Positions 39,575 to 48,826 of a stretch of DNA of 64,000 nt are shown piece by piece. The notes below the pieces were generated by a model that saw only the letters and a program-made list of their open reading frames with translations, did no database searches and had not been told where the DNA came from. How positions within the stretch are numbered: position 1 is the first letter of the stretch; each line of letters begins with the position of its first letter. Both the position numbers and the translations under genes were made by a program. The DNA is from Rothia uropygialis (GTDB lineage: Bacteria; Actinomycetota; Actinomycetes; Actinomycetales; Micrococcaceae): assembly GCF_004137765.1 (NCBI RefSeq), contig NZ_NOIS01000001.1, forward strand, positions 372,001 to 436,000, given 5' to 3'.

Positions 39575-42073
39575 ATGTTTTCCTACAACAACTTTCGTCC
39601 TCGAGGGATCAGGGCATGGGCTGTGGTCACCGCGGCAACGGCGCTGACCTTCGCTGGTACGCTCACGGCGGCCCAGGCCGAGGGGGAGAGTTCCCCAGGA
39701 GCTCCGCTTCACGATTCCTCCGCGGCAGCGTGCGAGTTCCGCACCTTCGACGTCCGCGCTGAGCAGACCCAGGGCCTGCCGGGCCAGTATCAGCTCGCCT
39801 ATTCGAAGAAGAATGACGCTCTTTGGGCCACCGGCACGGTCCTCGGAGGGGCAAGTACCACTGCAACTCTCGCCCGGATCGACCCACAGACCATGAAGAT
39901 CGAGAAGACCGTCGCCCTGGACACTGTTCCCTATATTCCAAAGGGCGGGAAGGAGGCCGCCGGTGTCCAGCTCAAGGGCCCCTTCGGGATCGACGTGGAC
40001 GAGGTGAATAACACCGTATGGGTGACCAACACCGTCGCGAACGAGGTCACCGCCTATGACCAGGCTACTTTGAAGGAGGTGTTCTCCACTTCCAAGATCT
40101 CGGCCGAAGATCGCGCGAAAATCGAATTTGCCCATCCCCGGGAGGTCCGTATTGCTGACGGAAAGGCCTTCGTGGGTGTGCGTGGCTCCGTGGTGGTCTT
40201 CGACACGAAGACGTACGCGTTCCTGCAGAAGATCAACGTGGCCGATGCCGAGGACAAGACCACCGCCGTGATGAACATGTCGGTGGACGAGTCCGAAGGG
40301 AAGGCATACTTTCCCGTTCGCATGAGGGATGAGGTCAAGGTCTACGATTTGAAAGACCTGTCGCATCCGGTTCAAGTGATCAAGCTTCACAAGAAGGACC
40401 CCGACGCCAATCTCTACGCATCCGATGTTGCCGTCGACCAATCCCTGAACGAAATCTACGTCTCGTCCCAGGGCGAGAAGGGGAAGAACTCCGGCGTAGG
40501 CGTATACGACAAGACCACCGGTGAGTTCAAGGCGTGGATCGATCTCGGCGGGAGGGCCTTGTCTCTGGACGCCGATGAGGCCAACGACGTCGTCTATCTC
40601 ACGGATTTCGATGGCAACTCTCCTGACAAGGGTGTTTATGTGATCGACGGCCGCACTCACACGGTTGCCGCCACCGTCGCCAAGAACTCCATGGGCGCTC
40701 CCTTCGGCGTCAATGATGTGGTTGTGACTCCGAAGGGCGTGTTCGCCGTCGACAAGGGTGGGGCGTATAAGAACGCGGAGGTGCCCTTCACCATCGACTA
40801 CCGCACTGGAGAATTCACCACCTCGTCGACGTCCGTCAAAGGTGTGCAAAACAAAGCCCCTGAGGGTGCACCCGCCGATTGGCAACCCGCCGAACCGACC
40901 CCAATCAACGCGGACACTCTCCTCAAACTGACGACGACGCCGACAGGCGCGGTCAAGGGCCAGAATAAGACCGCTTCGGGTGCCGAGACCCAAGTGAAGA
41001 CCGTCGAGTCCAAGCAGGATCCGGAGGCGAAGGTCACCGGCGCTACTGTGGTCTCCGAGGGTCAGAGCATCAAGGTCTCGGGGACGGGATGGAAGTACCC
41101 GAATGGATCGGAAGGTTCCAAGGTGGCCGTCAAGTACGACAAGGGCACGGTCTCCATCAATGGTGACCCCGTAATTGCCACCGTCGAAGCAGATCATCAG
41201 GGGAACTGGGAGCTGAGCCTGCCGTATCCGACGACCGGGAATTCCAGTGTCAAGGAAGGCGCGTGGGGCCCTGGAACAACACACACCCTCTCTTTCCTGT
41301 CGGGTTCTCTCAAGGACGGTGACGTGAGTCGTGGTGCGAACCTCGAGATCACCGTCGCTCAACAGACGTGGGATGCTCCGGAGGCGTTGCGCATTACCCC
41401 GACGACGAAGGATTTCCAGGGATACGGGCCCCTGGTTGGCCCGAGAGTCGGGGACGCTGTGACTGCTCCGGGTGAGCCGGGCAAGCAAGATCCGTCACCA
41501 ACCCCGAGCCCTTCGGCTCCGGAAAATCCGCAGGCCCCCGGTACTGACAATGGGGGCAAGGGTTCCGACGAACAGGTCCCTGGTGGCGCCAAGGATGACA
41601 AGGGCCCTGGCGGGCAGGACCCCGGAACTCGCATCGGGGACAAGGGTTCGGGTGAACATGCTCCCGGAGAATCGGACGGTGGGACCGGAATGGATGGTGG
41701 CATGAAGGGCGGCCAGGAAAACACCGCCACGGAAGGCTCCGCTGTTGCCGGTGAAGGCCGGGAGAAGTCTCCGGAAAGCTCAGAGCACCACGGTGAGGCC
41801 GGAGACGGTGTGGCCAGCAACGGCACGGGCGGCAACGGAACGAACGGCAACGGCCCGGTCGTAGGAGCCTCGGGCTCTCAGAGCCAGAACGCGGCGAACG
41901 GCTCGGATGCGAACTCACAGACTCCGGCCTCGTCGAAGGGCTATGCACAGGCCGGACAGCCCGGACTGGCCCACACCGGTGCCGGGAAGCTCATGTGGCT
42001 TGCCGGTGCTGGTGCGGCGGCAACGGCTGCCGGCGTCGCGGTTGTGACCCTTCGTCGCAAGAGGGCGCACTGA
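39575..42073 (+). CDS. LAHTG-anchored surface protein: beta-propeller plus SGSL module
   Basis: An 832-aa wall-anchored protein. Residues 1-35 are a signal peptide. Residues about 52-422 look like a YncE/NHL-type beta-propeller, with repeated blades such as GPFGIDVDEVNNTVWVTN, SDVAVDQSLNEIYVSSQ and DVVVTPKGVFAVDKG. Residues 482-594 are the module also found in the 33125 protein, with identical AVKYDKGTVS and FLSGSLKDGD. A Pro/Gly/Ser-rich wall-spanning linker follows (about 625-790), then LAHTG (798-802), a hydrophobic helix and RRKRAH, matching the LAxTG signals attributed to class E sortases. ATG 39575 has GAGGA 5 bases upstream; ATG 39563 is possible. With an iron box upstream, it may be an iron-regulated ligand or hemoprotein receptor; this is inferred. 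Confidence 0.82.
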   Translation: MFSYNNFRPRGIRAWAVVTAATALTFAGTLTAAQAEGESSPGAPLHDSSAAACEFRTFDVRAEQTQGLPGQYQLAYSKKNDALWATGTVLGGASTTATLARIDPQTMKIEKTVALDTVPYIPKGGKEAAGVQLKGPFGIDVDEVNNTVWVTNTVANEVTAYDQATLKEVFSTSKISAEDRAKIEFAHPREVRIADGKAFVGVRGSVVVFDTKTYAFLQKINVADAEDKTTAVMNMSVDESEGKAYFPVRMRDEVKVYDLKDLSHPVQVIKLHKKDPDANLYASDVAVDQSLNEIYVSSQGEKGKNSGVGVYDKTTGEFKAWIDLGGRALSLDADEANDVVYLTDFDGNSPDKGVYVIDGRTHTVAATVAKNSMGAPFGVNDVVVTPKGVFAVDKGGAYKNAEVPFTIDYRTGEFTTSSTSVKGVQNKAPEGAPADWQPAEPTPINADTLLKLTTTPTGAVKGQNKTASGAETQVKTVESKQDPEAKVTGATVVSEGQSIKVSGTGWKYPNGSEGSKVAVKYDKGTVSINGDPVIATVEADHQGNWELSLPYPTTGNSSVKEGAWGPGTTHTLSFLSGSLKDGDVSRGANLEITVAQQTWDAPEALRITPTTKDFQGYGPLVGPRVGDAVTAPGEPGKQDPSPTPSPSAPENPQAPGTDNGGKGSDEQVPGGAKDDKGPGGQDPGTRIGDKGSGEHAPGESDGGTGMDGGMKGGQENTATEGSAVAGEGREKSPESSEHHGEAGDGVASNGTGGNGTNGNGPVVGASGSQSQNAANGSDANSQTPASSKGYAQAGQPGLAHTGAGKLMWLAGAGAAATAAGVAVVTLRRKRAH

Positions 42074-42116
42074 ACGGTAACGCAATGAGCGCTCATCGAG
42101 CAGCGCCTTGACCCTC

Positions 42117-42170
42117 AAACGGGCCGGGCCGAGGCCGATCCTCGCGATCAGCCTCGGCCCCGACCCGTTT
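42117..42170 (+). terminator. Terminator after the beta-propeller gene
   Basis: An extended hairpin: inner 10-bp perfect stem (42126-42135 with 42151-42160) and outer 7-bp stem (42117-42123 with 42164-42170), ending in TTT. It closes the iron island. Confidence 0.85.
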
Positions 42171-42534
42171 CCACGGTGGGCGTGATGAACGTCAAGTCCA
42201 TTCCGTCCTCTAGCCCCCGGTGGCCCTACCCTGAGGAAAACCCCTGTGGTAGCCTTGATTACTTGTGTGGGTCCACTCGGCCTGCGCGCAACCACGGATT
42301 TTTCGTGCCAGTGCATAATGCCGCTGTCAACGGGTGCATGCGCCCGCCATCGAAGCGGGACCAGATGTTCCTGGCATGGACTGTCCCAGGCGCAACCGCC
42401 AACTTCCATTCCTGATGAAATGGCAGACCGGTGCGTCAATCATCCCGAACACAGTGTTCCGCAAGGCCCACGTCGCGTCAGTCAGAGATCTTCTGACGGC
42501 GTCGTGAGAACCGGCGAGACGACAGGAGTATTCA
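42171..42534 (+). promoter_or_regulatory. spc operon upstream region
   Basis: About 360 bases without a credible gene. It must contain the promoter for rplN and the spc genes, which here are separated from the S10 operon by the iron island. A possible extended -10 is TGGTAGCCT (42247-42255), with no good -35. The ribosome binding site ACAGGAG precedes the rplN GTG. Confidence 0.35.
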
Positions 42535-42906
42535 GTGATTCAGCAAGAGTCACGGCTCAAGGTCGCCGATAACACGGGAGCCAAGGAAATCCTTGCTATC
42601 CGTATTCTCGGTGGATCTGGCCGTCGCTACGCAGGTATTGGCGACATCATCGTCGCCACCGTCAAGGACGCAATTCCTGGCGGTAACGTCAAGAAGGGTG
42701 ACGTCGTCAAAGCCGTCATCGTTCGTACCAAGAAGGAGACCCGTCGTGCAGACGGCTCCTACATCAAGTTCGACGAGAACTCGGCAGTGATCCTCAAGAA
42801 CACCGACGGCGAGCCCCGCGGTACCCGTATTTTCGGGCCGGTTGGGCGCGAGCTGCGCGACAAGCGGTTCATGAAGATTATCTCGCTTGCTCCGGAGGTG
42901 CTCTAA
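42535..42906 (+). CDS. rplN: 50S ribosomal protein L14
   Basis: Intersubunit-bridge protein of the large subunit, 123 aa, from GTG 42535. [18 protein letters not shown] opens it, and the S8e/L14 signature region [17 protein letters not shown] and the end [12 protein letters not shown] are standard. It normally follows rpsQ directly; here it restarts the ribosomal cluster after the 11-kb accessory stretch. Confidence 0.99.
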   Translation: MIQQESRLKVADNTGAKEILAIRILGGSGRRYAGIGDIIVATVKDAIPGGNVKKGDVVKAVIVRTKKETRRADGSYIKFDENSAVILKNTDGEPRGTRIFGPVGRELRDKRFMKIISLAPEVL

Positions 42907-42909
42907 CTC

Positions 42910-43245
42910 ATGGCTAAGATCAAGAGCGGTGACCTGGTACAGGTCATTTCTGGTTCCGAAAAGGGCAAGCAGGGCAAGGTCCTGAAGGTATTCCCGGAGA
43001 CCAACCGTGTCCTCATCGAGGGCGTCAAGGTTGTAACCAAGCACACCAAGGCCAACCCCAACACCGGTGAAGGTGGCGGCATTCAGAAGGTCGAGGCCCC
43101 GATCCACGTGTCCAACGTCGCGATCGTCGATCCCGAGACCAAGAAGCCCAGCCGCGTTGGCTACCGCGAAGAGACCGTAGAGCGTGACGGACGTAACCGC
43201 ACCGTTCGCGTGCGCGTGTCCAAGAGCTCGGGTAAGGACCTCTAA
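42910..43245 (+). CDS. rplX: 50S ribosomal protein L24
   Basis: Assembly-initiating 23S-binding protein, 111 aa. The KOW motif is at the N-terminus ([20 protein letters not shown]), followed by [16 protein letters not shown] and the C-terminal part [18 protein letters not shown]. The last base of its stop is shared with the rplE start. Confidence 0.99.
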   Translation: MAKIKSGDLVQVISGSEKGKQGKVLKVFPETNRVLIEGVKVVTKHTKANPNTGEGGGIQKVEAPIHVSNVAIVDPETKKPSRVGYREETVERDGRNRTVRVRVSKSSGKDL

Positions 43246-43805
43246 TGACCGAAACCAAGATCACTCCCAGCCTCAAGACCAAGTTCAAGGACGAGGTCGT
43301 TCCGGCGCTGCAGGAACAGTTCAACTACGGCAACCCCATGCAGTCGCCGAAGCTCGTCAAGGTCGTCGTCAATATGGGCGTCGGAGAAGCTGCACGCGAC
43401 TCCAAGCTCATCGATTCGGCCGTGCGCGACCTGACCCTCATCACGGGCCAGAAGCCTCAGGTGACCCGCGCCAAGAAGTCGATCGCACAGTTCAAGCTGC
43501 GCGAAGGCCAGCCCATCGGCTGCCACACGACTCTTCGCGGAGACCGTATGTGGGAATTCCTTGATCGTCTGATTTCCCTGGCTCTTCCCCGAATCCGCGA
43601 CTTCCGCGGACTCTCGGATCGCCAGTTCGACGGCAACGGTAACTACACTTTCGGCTTGACCGAGCAGTCCATGTTCCACGAGATCGATCAGGATGCGATC
43701 GACCGTGTGCGCGGCATGGACATCACCGTGGTCACCACCGCCAAGACCGACGACGAGGGACGCGCGCTGCTCCGCCAGCTCGGTTTCCCGTTCAAGACCA
43801 ACTAA
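43245..43805 (+). CDS. rplE: 50S ribosomal protein L5
   Basis: 5S rRNA-binding protein of the central protuberance, 186 aa. [20 protein letters not shown], the loop [20 protein letters not shown] and [16 protein letters not shown] are family-typical. It is followed by 71 bp before rpsH, with no rpsN (S14) in between; the type Z S14 gene often found here in Gram-positives is absent. Confidence 0.99.
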   Translation: MTETKITPSLKTKFKDEVVPALQEQFNYGNPMQSPKLVKVVVNMGVGEAARDSKLIDSAVRDLTLITGQKPQVTRAKKSIAQFKLREGQPIGCHTTLRGDRMWEFLDRLISLALPRIRDFRGLSDRQFDGNGNYTFGLTEQSMFHEIDQDAIDRVRGMDITVVTTAKTDDEGRALLRQLGFPFKTN

Positions 43806-43876
43806 CTGCTACGTTTCAGGTCCGCTTCCGGTCTTCCGGAGAGCGGAAACCGTAACGAGGAAGGGCAAGTGCCCAC

Positions 43877-44275
43877 ATGACCATGACAGATCCTGTCGCA
43901 GATATGCTTACGCGTCTGCGCAACGCCAATTCGGCACACCACGATTCCGTGTCCATGCCGTACTCAAAGCTCAAGGCCCGGATCGCTGACATCCTCAAGG
44001 CCGAGGGTTACATCAAGGACTGGCACGAGGAAGAGGCAGAGGTCGGCAAGACCCTCGCTCTCGACCTCAAATTCGGTCCGAACCGCGAATCCTCCATTGT
44101 TGGAGTTCGTCGTATTTCCAAGCCGGGCCTGCGCGTTTACGCGAAGTCCACCAACCTGCCTCAGGTACTTGGTGGCCTCGGCATCGCCATCCTGTCCACG
44201 TCTTCGGGGCTGCTTACCGACAAGCAGGCCTCCAAGAAGGGCGTGGGCGGCGAAGTCCTGGCATACGTCTGGTAG
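43877..44275 (+). CDS. rpsH: 30S ribosomal protein S8
   Basis: Central-domain 16S-binding protein, 132 aa; in Escherichia coli it is the spc operon autoregulator. It starts [20 protein letters not shown], and the C-terminal [22 protein letters not shown] stretch (split) is conserved. ATG 43883 in the same frame is a possible alternative start. It directly follows rplE because S14 is missing at this position. Confidence 0.99.
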   Translation: MTMTDPVADMLTRLRNANSAHHDSVSMPYSKLKARIADILKAEGYIKDWHEEEAEVGKTLALDLKFGPNRESSIVGVRRISKPGLRVYAKSTNLPQVLGGLGIAILSTSSGLLTDKQASKKGVGGEVLAYVW

Positions 44276-44302
44276 TCGGTCACAAGAGAAAGGAAGAGAA
44301 GA

Positions 44303-44839
44303 ATGTCACGTATTGGACGTCTCCCCATCTCGGTGCCGGCTGGTGTTGAGGTAAAGATCGACGGCTCCCTCGTGAGCGTCAAGGGTCCCAAGGGAGAACT
44401 CTCCCAAGAGATCGCTTCGCCGATCACCGTCTCCCTCGATGGAGATACCCTCACAGTCAACCGTCCCGACGACGAACGCGAGTCTCGTTCGCTGCACGGC
44501 CTGAGCCGTACGCTGATCAATAACATGATCATCGGCGTCTCCGAGGGTTACAGCAAGAAGCTCGAGATCGTCGGCACCGGTTACCGCGTGCTGGCCAAAG
44601 GCTCCGACCTGGAATTCGCGCTGGGCTACAGCCACCCCGTTTCGGTGAAGGCTCCGGAAGGAATCACTTTCACCGTGGAGGGCAACAACAAGCTCACCGT
44701 TTCCGGTATTCACAAGCAGCAGGTCGGCCAGGTGGCCTCCAACATTCGAAGCCTCCGCGCGCCCGACCCCTACAAGGGCAAGGGTGTTCGCTACGAGGGC
44801 GAGCAGATCCGCCGCAAGGTCGGAAAGGCTGGTAAATAA
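44303..44839 (+). CDS. rplF: 50S ribosomal protein L6
   Basis: Large-subunit protein near the GTPase centre, 178 aa with two similar alpha/beta domains. [17 protein letters not shown], the [19 protein letters not shown] stretch and the C-terminal signature [19 protein letters not shown] (given in full as 19 residues) are standard. A GAAAGGAAGAG run precedes the start; rplR follows after 2 bp. Confidence 0.99.
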   Translation: MSRIGRLPISVPAGVEVKIDGSLVSVKGPKGELSQEIASPITVSLDGDTLTVNRPDDERESRSLHGLSRTLINNMIIGVSEGYSKKLEIVGTGYRVLAKGSDLEFALGYSHPVSVKAPEGITFTVEGNNKLTVSGIHKQQVGQVASNIRSLRAPDPYKGKGVRYEGEQIRRKVGKAGK

Positions 44840-44841
44840 AC

Positions 44842-45204
44842 ATGGCTAATAAGACGAAGTTCGCTGCTCGCAAGCGTCGCCACACGCGCGTTCGCAAGCA
44901 CGTCTCCGGTACCGCCGCGCGTCCCCGTCTCTCGGTATTCCGTTCGACCAAGCACATGTTCGTGCAGGTCATTGACGATACTCAGGGCAACACGTTGGCC
45001 TCGGCATCCACCCTGGAAGCCGAGTTGCGTTCCGCAACCGATATGGACAAGACCGCCAAGGCCAAGCGCGTTGGCGAGCTGGTCGCCGAGCGTGCCAAGG
45101 CCGCCGGCGTCGAGTCCGTCGTATTCGATCGTGGCGGCAATAAGTACCACGGCCGTGTGGCCGCTGTTGCTGAAGGCGCCCGGGAAGGTGGGCTGGCACT
45201 GTGA
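44842..45204 (+). CDS. rplR: 50S ribosomal protein L18
   Basis: 5S rRNA-binding partner of L5, 120 aa. It has the basic N-terminal tail [20 protein letters not shown] and the core [20 protein letters not shown] and [20 protein letters not shown]. Its TGA overlaps the GTG of rpsE. Confidence 0.99.
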   Translation: MANKTKFAARKRRHTRVRKHVSGTAARPRLSVFRSTKHMFVQVIDDTQGNTLASASTLEAELRSATDMDKTAKAKRVGELVAERAKAAGVESVVFDRGGNKYHGRVAAVAEGAREGGLAL

Positions 45205-45911
45205 GCGAGCAGACCGCAAACGAAAAGGAAAATCAGGTGGCAGAGAACAACGCTGCAACTGAGAACTCCGAGAAAGACAACTCCTCGAAGCGCGACGACC
45301 GTCGCGGCGGCAACCGCGGTGAGCGCGGCGGCCGTGGTCGCAATGACCGCAACGATCGTGGTGGCCGCGGTGGACGCGGTGGCCGCGATGAGGAGAAGGA
45401 CAAGTACATCGAGCGCGTTGTCACCATCAACCGTGTCTCGAAGGTCGTCAAGGGCGGCCGTCGCTTCAGCTTCACCGCACTCGTCGTCGTAGGCGACGGG
45501 CAAGGTTTGGTCGGCGTCGGCTACGGCAAGGCCAAGGAAGTTCCCTCGGCCATTGCCAAGGGCGTTGAAGAAGCCAAGAAGAACTTCTTCCGCGTTCCCC
45601 GCGTCGAGGACCGCACCATCCCGCACCGTGTGCAGGGTGAAGCGGCCGCTGGCGTTGTCATGCTCCGCCCCGCTACGGCCGGTACCGGTGTTATCGCCGG
45701 TGGCCCGGTGCGTGCGGTACTCGAGTGCGCTGGCATCCACGACGTGCTGTCCAAGTCCCTCGGTTCCACGAACCAGATCAACATCGTGCACGGGACCATT
45801 GAGGCCCTGCGTCAGCTGGAAGAGCCCGTTGCCGTTGCAGCCCGCCGTGGTCTGCCGAACGACGAGGTCATCCCCAGCTACCTCATGCGCGATGAGAAGG
45901 CAGGTGCGTAA
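45201..45911 (+). CDS. rpsE: 30S ribosomal protein S5 with RGG-rich N-terminus
   Basis: Decoding-fidelity protein, 236 aa; the conserved S5 core starts near residue 68 ([20 protein letters not shown]), with [20 protein letters not shown] and the C-terminal domain from [19 protein letters not shown]. The first 65 residues are disordered, with many RGG-like repeats ([20 protein letters not shown]). GTG 45201 overlaps the rplR stop; GTG 45237, with AAGGA spaced 7 bases, is an equally good start that shortens the tail by 12 residues. Confidence 0.98.
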   Translation: MSEQTANEKENQVAENNAATENSEKDNSSKRDDRRGGNRGERGGRGRNDRNDRGGRGGRGGRDEEKDKYIERVVTINRVSKVVKGGRRFSFTALVVVGDGQGLVGVGYGKAKEVPSAIAKGVEEAKKNFFRVPRVEDRTIPHRVQGEAAAGVVMLRPATAGTGVIAGGPVRAVLECAGIHDVLSKSLGSTNQINIVHGTIEALRQLEEPVAVAARRGLPNDEVIPSYLMRDEKAGA

Positions 45912-46120
45912 TGTCCGGTAAGCGTATTCAGCCCAGCGATTCCAAGCTGGAGATCACGCAAATGAAGTCCTACGTTGGCCAGAAGCAGAATATGCGCGAC
46001 ACTCTGCGCTCACTGGGACTCAAGCGTCCGGGCAACAAAGTTGTCCGCACCGCCGATCCGGTGACCTGCGGTATGGTCAACACCGTCGCTCACCTCGTGA
46101 AGGTTGAGGAGGTCAAGTAA
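45911..46120 (+). CDS. rpmD: 50S ribosomal protein L30
   Basis: Small large-subunit protein, 69 aa. The core [20 protein letters not shown] and [20 protein letters not shown] followed by [15 protein letters not shown] is complete. Its ATG shares a base with the rpsE stop; two bases separate it from rplO. Confidence 0.98.
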   Translation: MSGKRIQPSDSKLEITQMKSYVGQKQNMRDTLRSLGLKRPGNKVVRTADPVTCGMVNTVAHLVKVEEVK

Positions 46121-46122
46121 AA

Positions 46123-46593
46123 ATGGCAGATACCAACGAAGAGCGCCAGGCCATCAAGCTCCACGATCTGCGTCCGGCCAAGGGATCCCACAAAGCCAAG
46201 GCCCGTGTGGGCCGCGGTGAAGGGTCCAAGGGCAAGACCGCTGGTCGTGGTACCAAAGGCACCAAAGCTCGTTACCAGGTCAAGGCAGGTTTCGAAGGCG
46301 GGCAGCTTCCGCTGCACATGCGCCTTCCGAAGCTCCGTGGCTTCAAGAACCCGTTCCGCGTGGAGTACCAGGTCGTGAACCTGGACCGTATCTCGGAGTT
46401 GTTCCCCGAGGGTGGCGACATCACCGTCGAGTCCCTCGTGGCCAAGGGTGCGGTTCGCAAGAACCAGCCCGTCAAGGTTCTGGGCCAAGGCGACCTGACC
46501 GTCAAGGTCAACGTCACCGTTGACAAGCTCTCCGCATCCGCTGTGGAGAAAATCGAAGCCGCCGGTGGCACCGCCACCGCAACCGGCAAGTAG
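46123..46593 (+). CDS. rplO: 50S ribosomal protein L15
   Basis: Large-subunit assembly protein, 156 aa. [20 protein letters not shown] and [20 protein letters not shown] form its glycine-rich N-terminal tail, and [20 protein letters not shown] the next conserved segment. It is the last ribosomal gene before secY and is followed by a hairpin terminator. Confidence 0.99.
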   Translation: MADTNEERQAIKLHDLRPAKGSHKAKARVGRGEGSKGKTAGRGTKGTKARYQVKAGFEGGQLPLHMRLPKLRGFKNPFRVEYQVVNLDRISELFPEGGDITVESLVAKGAVRKNQPVKVLGQGDLTVKVNVTVDKLSASAVEKIEAAGGTATATGK

Positions 46594-46631
46594 AACTGCG
46601 ATCGGGCTGATGCTCGAAGGCATTTCATAGG

Positions 46632-46671
46632 GATGAGGTCCTTCCCCGGAAGCCCGGGGAGGGGCCTCATC
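46632..46671 (+). terminator. Terminator after rplO
   Basis: An 18-base stem with two G-U pairs (46632-46649 with 46654-46671), 4-base loop. It separates the spc operon from secY; TAGACT at 46739-46744 is a possible -10 of a secY promoter. Confidence 0.8.
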
Positions 46672-46827
46672 TTGTCTGCGCCCCGGCACGTTGTGGCGGG
46701 GTGACGGACGTAATCGGGTTCCCGCGACGCATTGCCGTTAGACTAACGAGGGACCTATTGGCTCGGCAGCTGTCTGCGGACGGCAAACGCCGGGATTCCA
46801 ACTGAACAAACTTTTACAGGAGGCCAA

Positions 46828-48138
46828 GTGCTCGGCGCTTTCGGACGGGCGTTCAAAACCCCCGACCTACGACGCAAGCTGCTGTTCACACTCGCGGTCA
46901 TTGTGATCTACCGCGCCGGTACTTTCGTGCCAGCGCCGGGTGTTGACTACGGGAACGTCCAGCAGTGCATCGCCATGGGAGGTACCACCGGTGGTATCTA
47001 CGACATGGTCAACCTCTTCAGCGGTGGCGCGCTCCTACAATTGTCGATCTTCGCGTTGGGCGTGATGCCGTACATCACTGCGTCGATCATCGTGCAGCTT
47101 CTTCGAGTCGTGATTCCGAGATTCCAGGAATTGCATGAAGAAGGCGGTCAGGGCCAGCAGAAGCTGACTCAGTACACGCGCTACCTGACCATGGGTCTGG
47201 CGCTCCTGAACGCCACGACAATCATCTCCTTGGCTCGCTCGGGTGCTCTGCTGGGCAACTGCCCGCTCCCGGTTATCCCGGATGACTCGATCCTCATGAT
47301 CATCGTCATCATTATCACCCTGACCGCGGGCACAGGCATCATCATGTGGCTGGGCGAGCAGATCACGGAGAAGGGTGTCGGCAACGGCATGTCCTTGCTG
47401 ATCTTCACGTCGATCGCTGCTTCCTTCCCGTCCGCACTCGGCCAGATCTTCAAGACCCAGGGATGGGGCGTTTTCGCCGCGATCCTCGGCATCGGTCTCG
47501 TCGTGATCATCGCGGTGGTGTTCGTCGAACAATCCCAGCGCAGGATTCCAGTGCAATACGCCAAGAGGATGGTCGGCCGGCGCACGATCGGCGGCACGAC
47601 CACGTATATCCCGCTCAAGGTCAACATGGCCGGCGTGATACCGGTGATCTTCGCGTCGTCGCTGCTGATGTTGCCCGGGCTGATCGGGCAGTTCTCGACC
47701 CCCAAGGACGGAACGCCTCCTCCCGAGTGGGTCAATTGGATCAACGGCAACCTGGTCAAGGGCGATCACCCGCTCTACATGATCTTGTACTTCCTGTTGA
47801 TCGTTGGTTTTGCCTACTTCTATGTTTCGATCACGTTTAACCCGCAAGAGGTGTCGGACAACATGAAGAAGTACGGCGGATTCATCCCCGGGATTCGTGC
47901 CGGGCGTCCGACCGAGCGGTATTTGGGATACGTCCTGAACCGCATCACCCTCCCGGGCTCGCTGTATTTGGGCATCGTGGCGCTGATACCTCTGATTGCA
48001 CTCGTGATGTTCAATGCGAACCAAAATTTCCCGTTCGGTGGCACATCGCTGCTGATCGTGGTCGGCGTCGGCTTGGACACCATCAAGCAGATCGACGCTC
48101 AGTTACAACAACGACACTATGAAGGACTTCTGCGATGA
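46828..48138 (+). CDS. secY: Preprotein translocase subunit SecY
   Basis: Channel subunit of the Sec translocon, 436 aa with ten predicted transmembrane helices. [20 protein letters not shown] begins it, and [37 protein letters not shown] and [20 protein letters not shown] are family marks. The GTG start 46828 has AGGAGG upstream. Its stop overlaps the adk ATG (ATGA). The cytoplasmic C-terminal tail is short. Confidence 0.99.
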   Translation: MLGAFGRAFKTPDLRRKLLFTLAVIVIYRAGTFVPAPGVDYGNVQQCIAMGGTTGGIYDMVNLFSGGALLQLSIFALGVMPYITASIIVQLLRVVIPRFQELHEEGGQGQQKLTQYTRYLTMGLALLNATTIISLARSGALLGNCPLPVIPDDSILMIIVIIITLTAGTGIIMWLGEQITEKGVGNGMSLLIFTSIAASFPSALGQIFKTQGWGVFAAILGIGLVVIIAVVFVEQSQRRIPVQYAKRMVGRRTIGGTTTYIPLKVNMAGVIPVIFASSLLMLPGLIGQFSTPKDGTPPPEWVNWINGNLVKGDHPLYMILYFLLIVGFAYFYVSITFNPQEVSDNMKKYGGFIPGIRAGRPTERYLGYVLNRITLPGSLYLGIVALIPLIALVMFNANQNFPFGGTSLLIVVGVGLDTIKQIDAQLQQRHYEGLLR

Positions 48139-48698
48139 ACCGTTTGCTCATCATCGGGCCTCCCGGCGCCGGAAAAGGAACACAGGCCGCCAAGATCTCC
48201 GAGGAATTGTCGATCCCGGCCATTTCCACGGGCGATATCTTCAGGGCCAACATCAAGGAAGAAACTGAATTGGGTCGCGAGGCCAAACAGTATATGGACG
48301 CCGGTAACCTGGTCCCCGATTCGGTCACCAACCGCATGGTTCGGGACCGCTTGGCTCAGGACGACGCGAGTCGCGGCTTCCTGCTGGATGGTTATCCCCG
48401 CAACACGGCGCAGGTCGAGGAACTCGATTCGATCCTCAATGAGCTGGGTCAGAAGATTGACGGCGTTTTGCTGCTGACCGCGGACAACGAGGAGCTCGTT
48501 CAGCGTCTCCTCGGACGCGCCAAGGATCAGGGTCGCAGCGACGACACGGAAGAAGTGATCCGTCACCGTCTGGAGGTCTACGCCCAGGAAACCGAGCCGA
48601 TCGTCGGTTTGTACGAGGCACGAGGCATCGTGACTCGCGTGGATGGCCTCGGAAGCATCGACGAGGTCAGTCAGCGTCTGCTGGCTGCCATTCGATAG
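48135..48698 (+). CDS. adk: Adenylate kinase
   Basis: Balances adenine nucleotides (ATP + AMP to 2 ADP) in the cytosol. The 187-aa protein has the P-loop [11 protein letters not shown], the AMP-binding region [11 protein letters not shown] and [10 protein letters not shown], and a short LID without the zinc-type insertion, usual in actinobacteria. Coupled to secY by a 4-base overlap and closed by a strong hairpin. Confidence 0.98.
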   Translation: MNRLLIIGPPGAGKGTQAAKISEELSIPAISTGDIFRANIKEETELGREAKQYMDAGNLVPDSVTNRMVRDRLAQDDASRGFLLDGYPRNTAQVEELDSILNELGQKIDGVLLLTADNEELVQRLLGRAKDQGRSDDTEEVIRHRLEVYAQETEPIVGLYEARGIVTRVDGLGSIDEVSQRLLAAIR

Positions 48699-48725
48699 TT
48701 CGATTTCCAGTCTCTCAGGAGACCC

Positions 48726-48767
48726 AACGACGGGCCCCCGGCGCATCCTGCTCGGGGGCCCGTCGTT
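48726..48767 (+). terminator. Terminator after adk
   Basis: Perfect 15-bp stem (48726-48740 with 48753-48767), 12-base loop, then a T-containing end. It closes the secY-adk unit. Confidence 0.88.
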
Positions 48768-48826
48768 CTACCCGGCGATTGGTCCGGATGAACCAACCAA
48801 ACAAAACCTGATGAGGAAGTGCCCGG

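Noticed and set aside
39575-42073. Classical LPXTG sortase A anchor
   Set aside because: The motif is LAHTG, so the LAxTG (class E) assignment is the better description.
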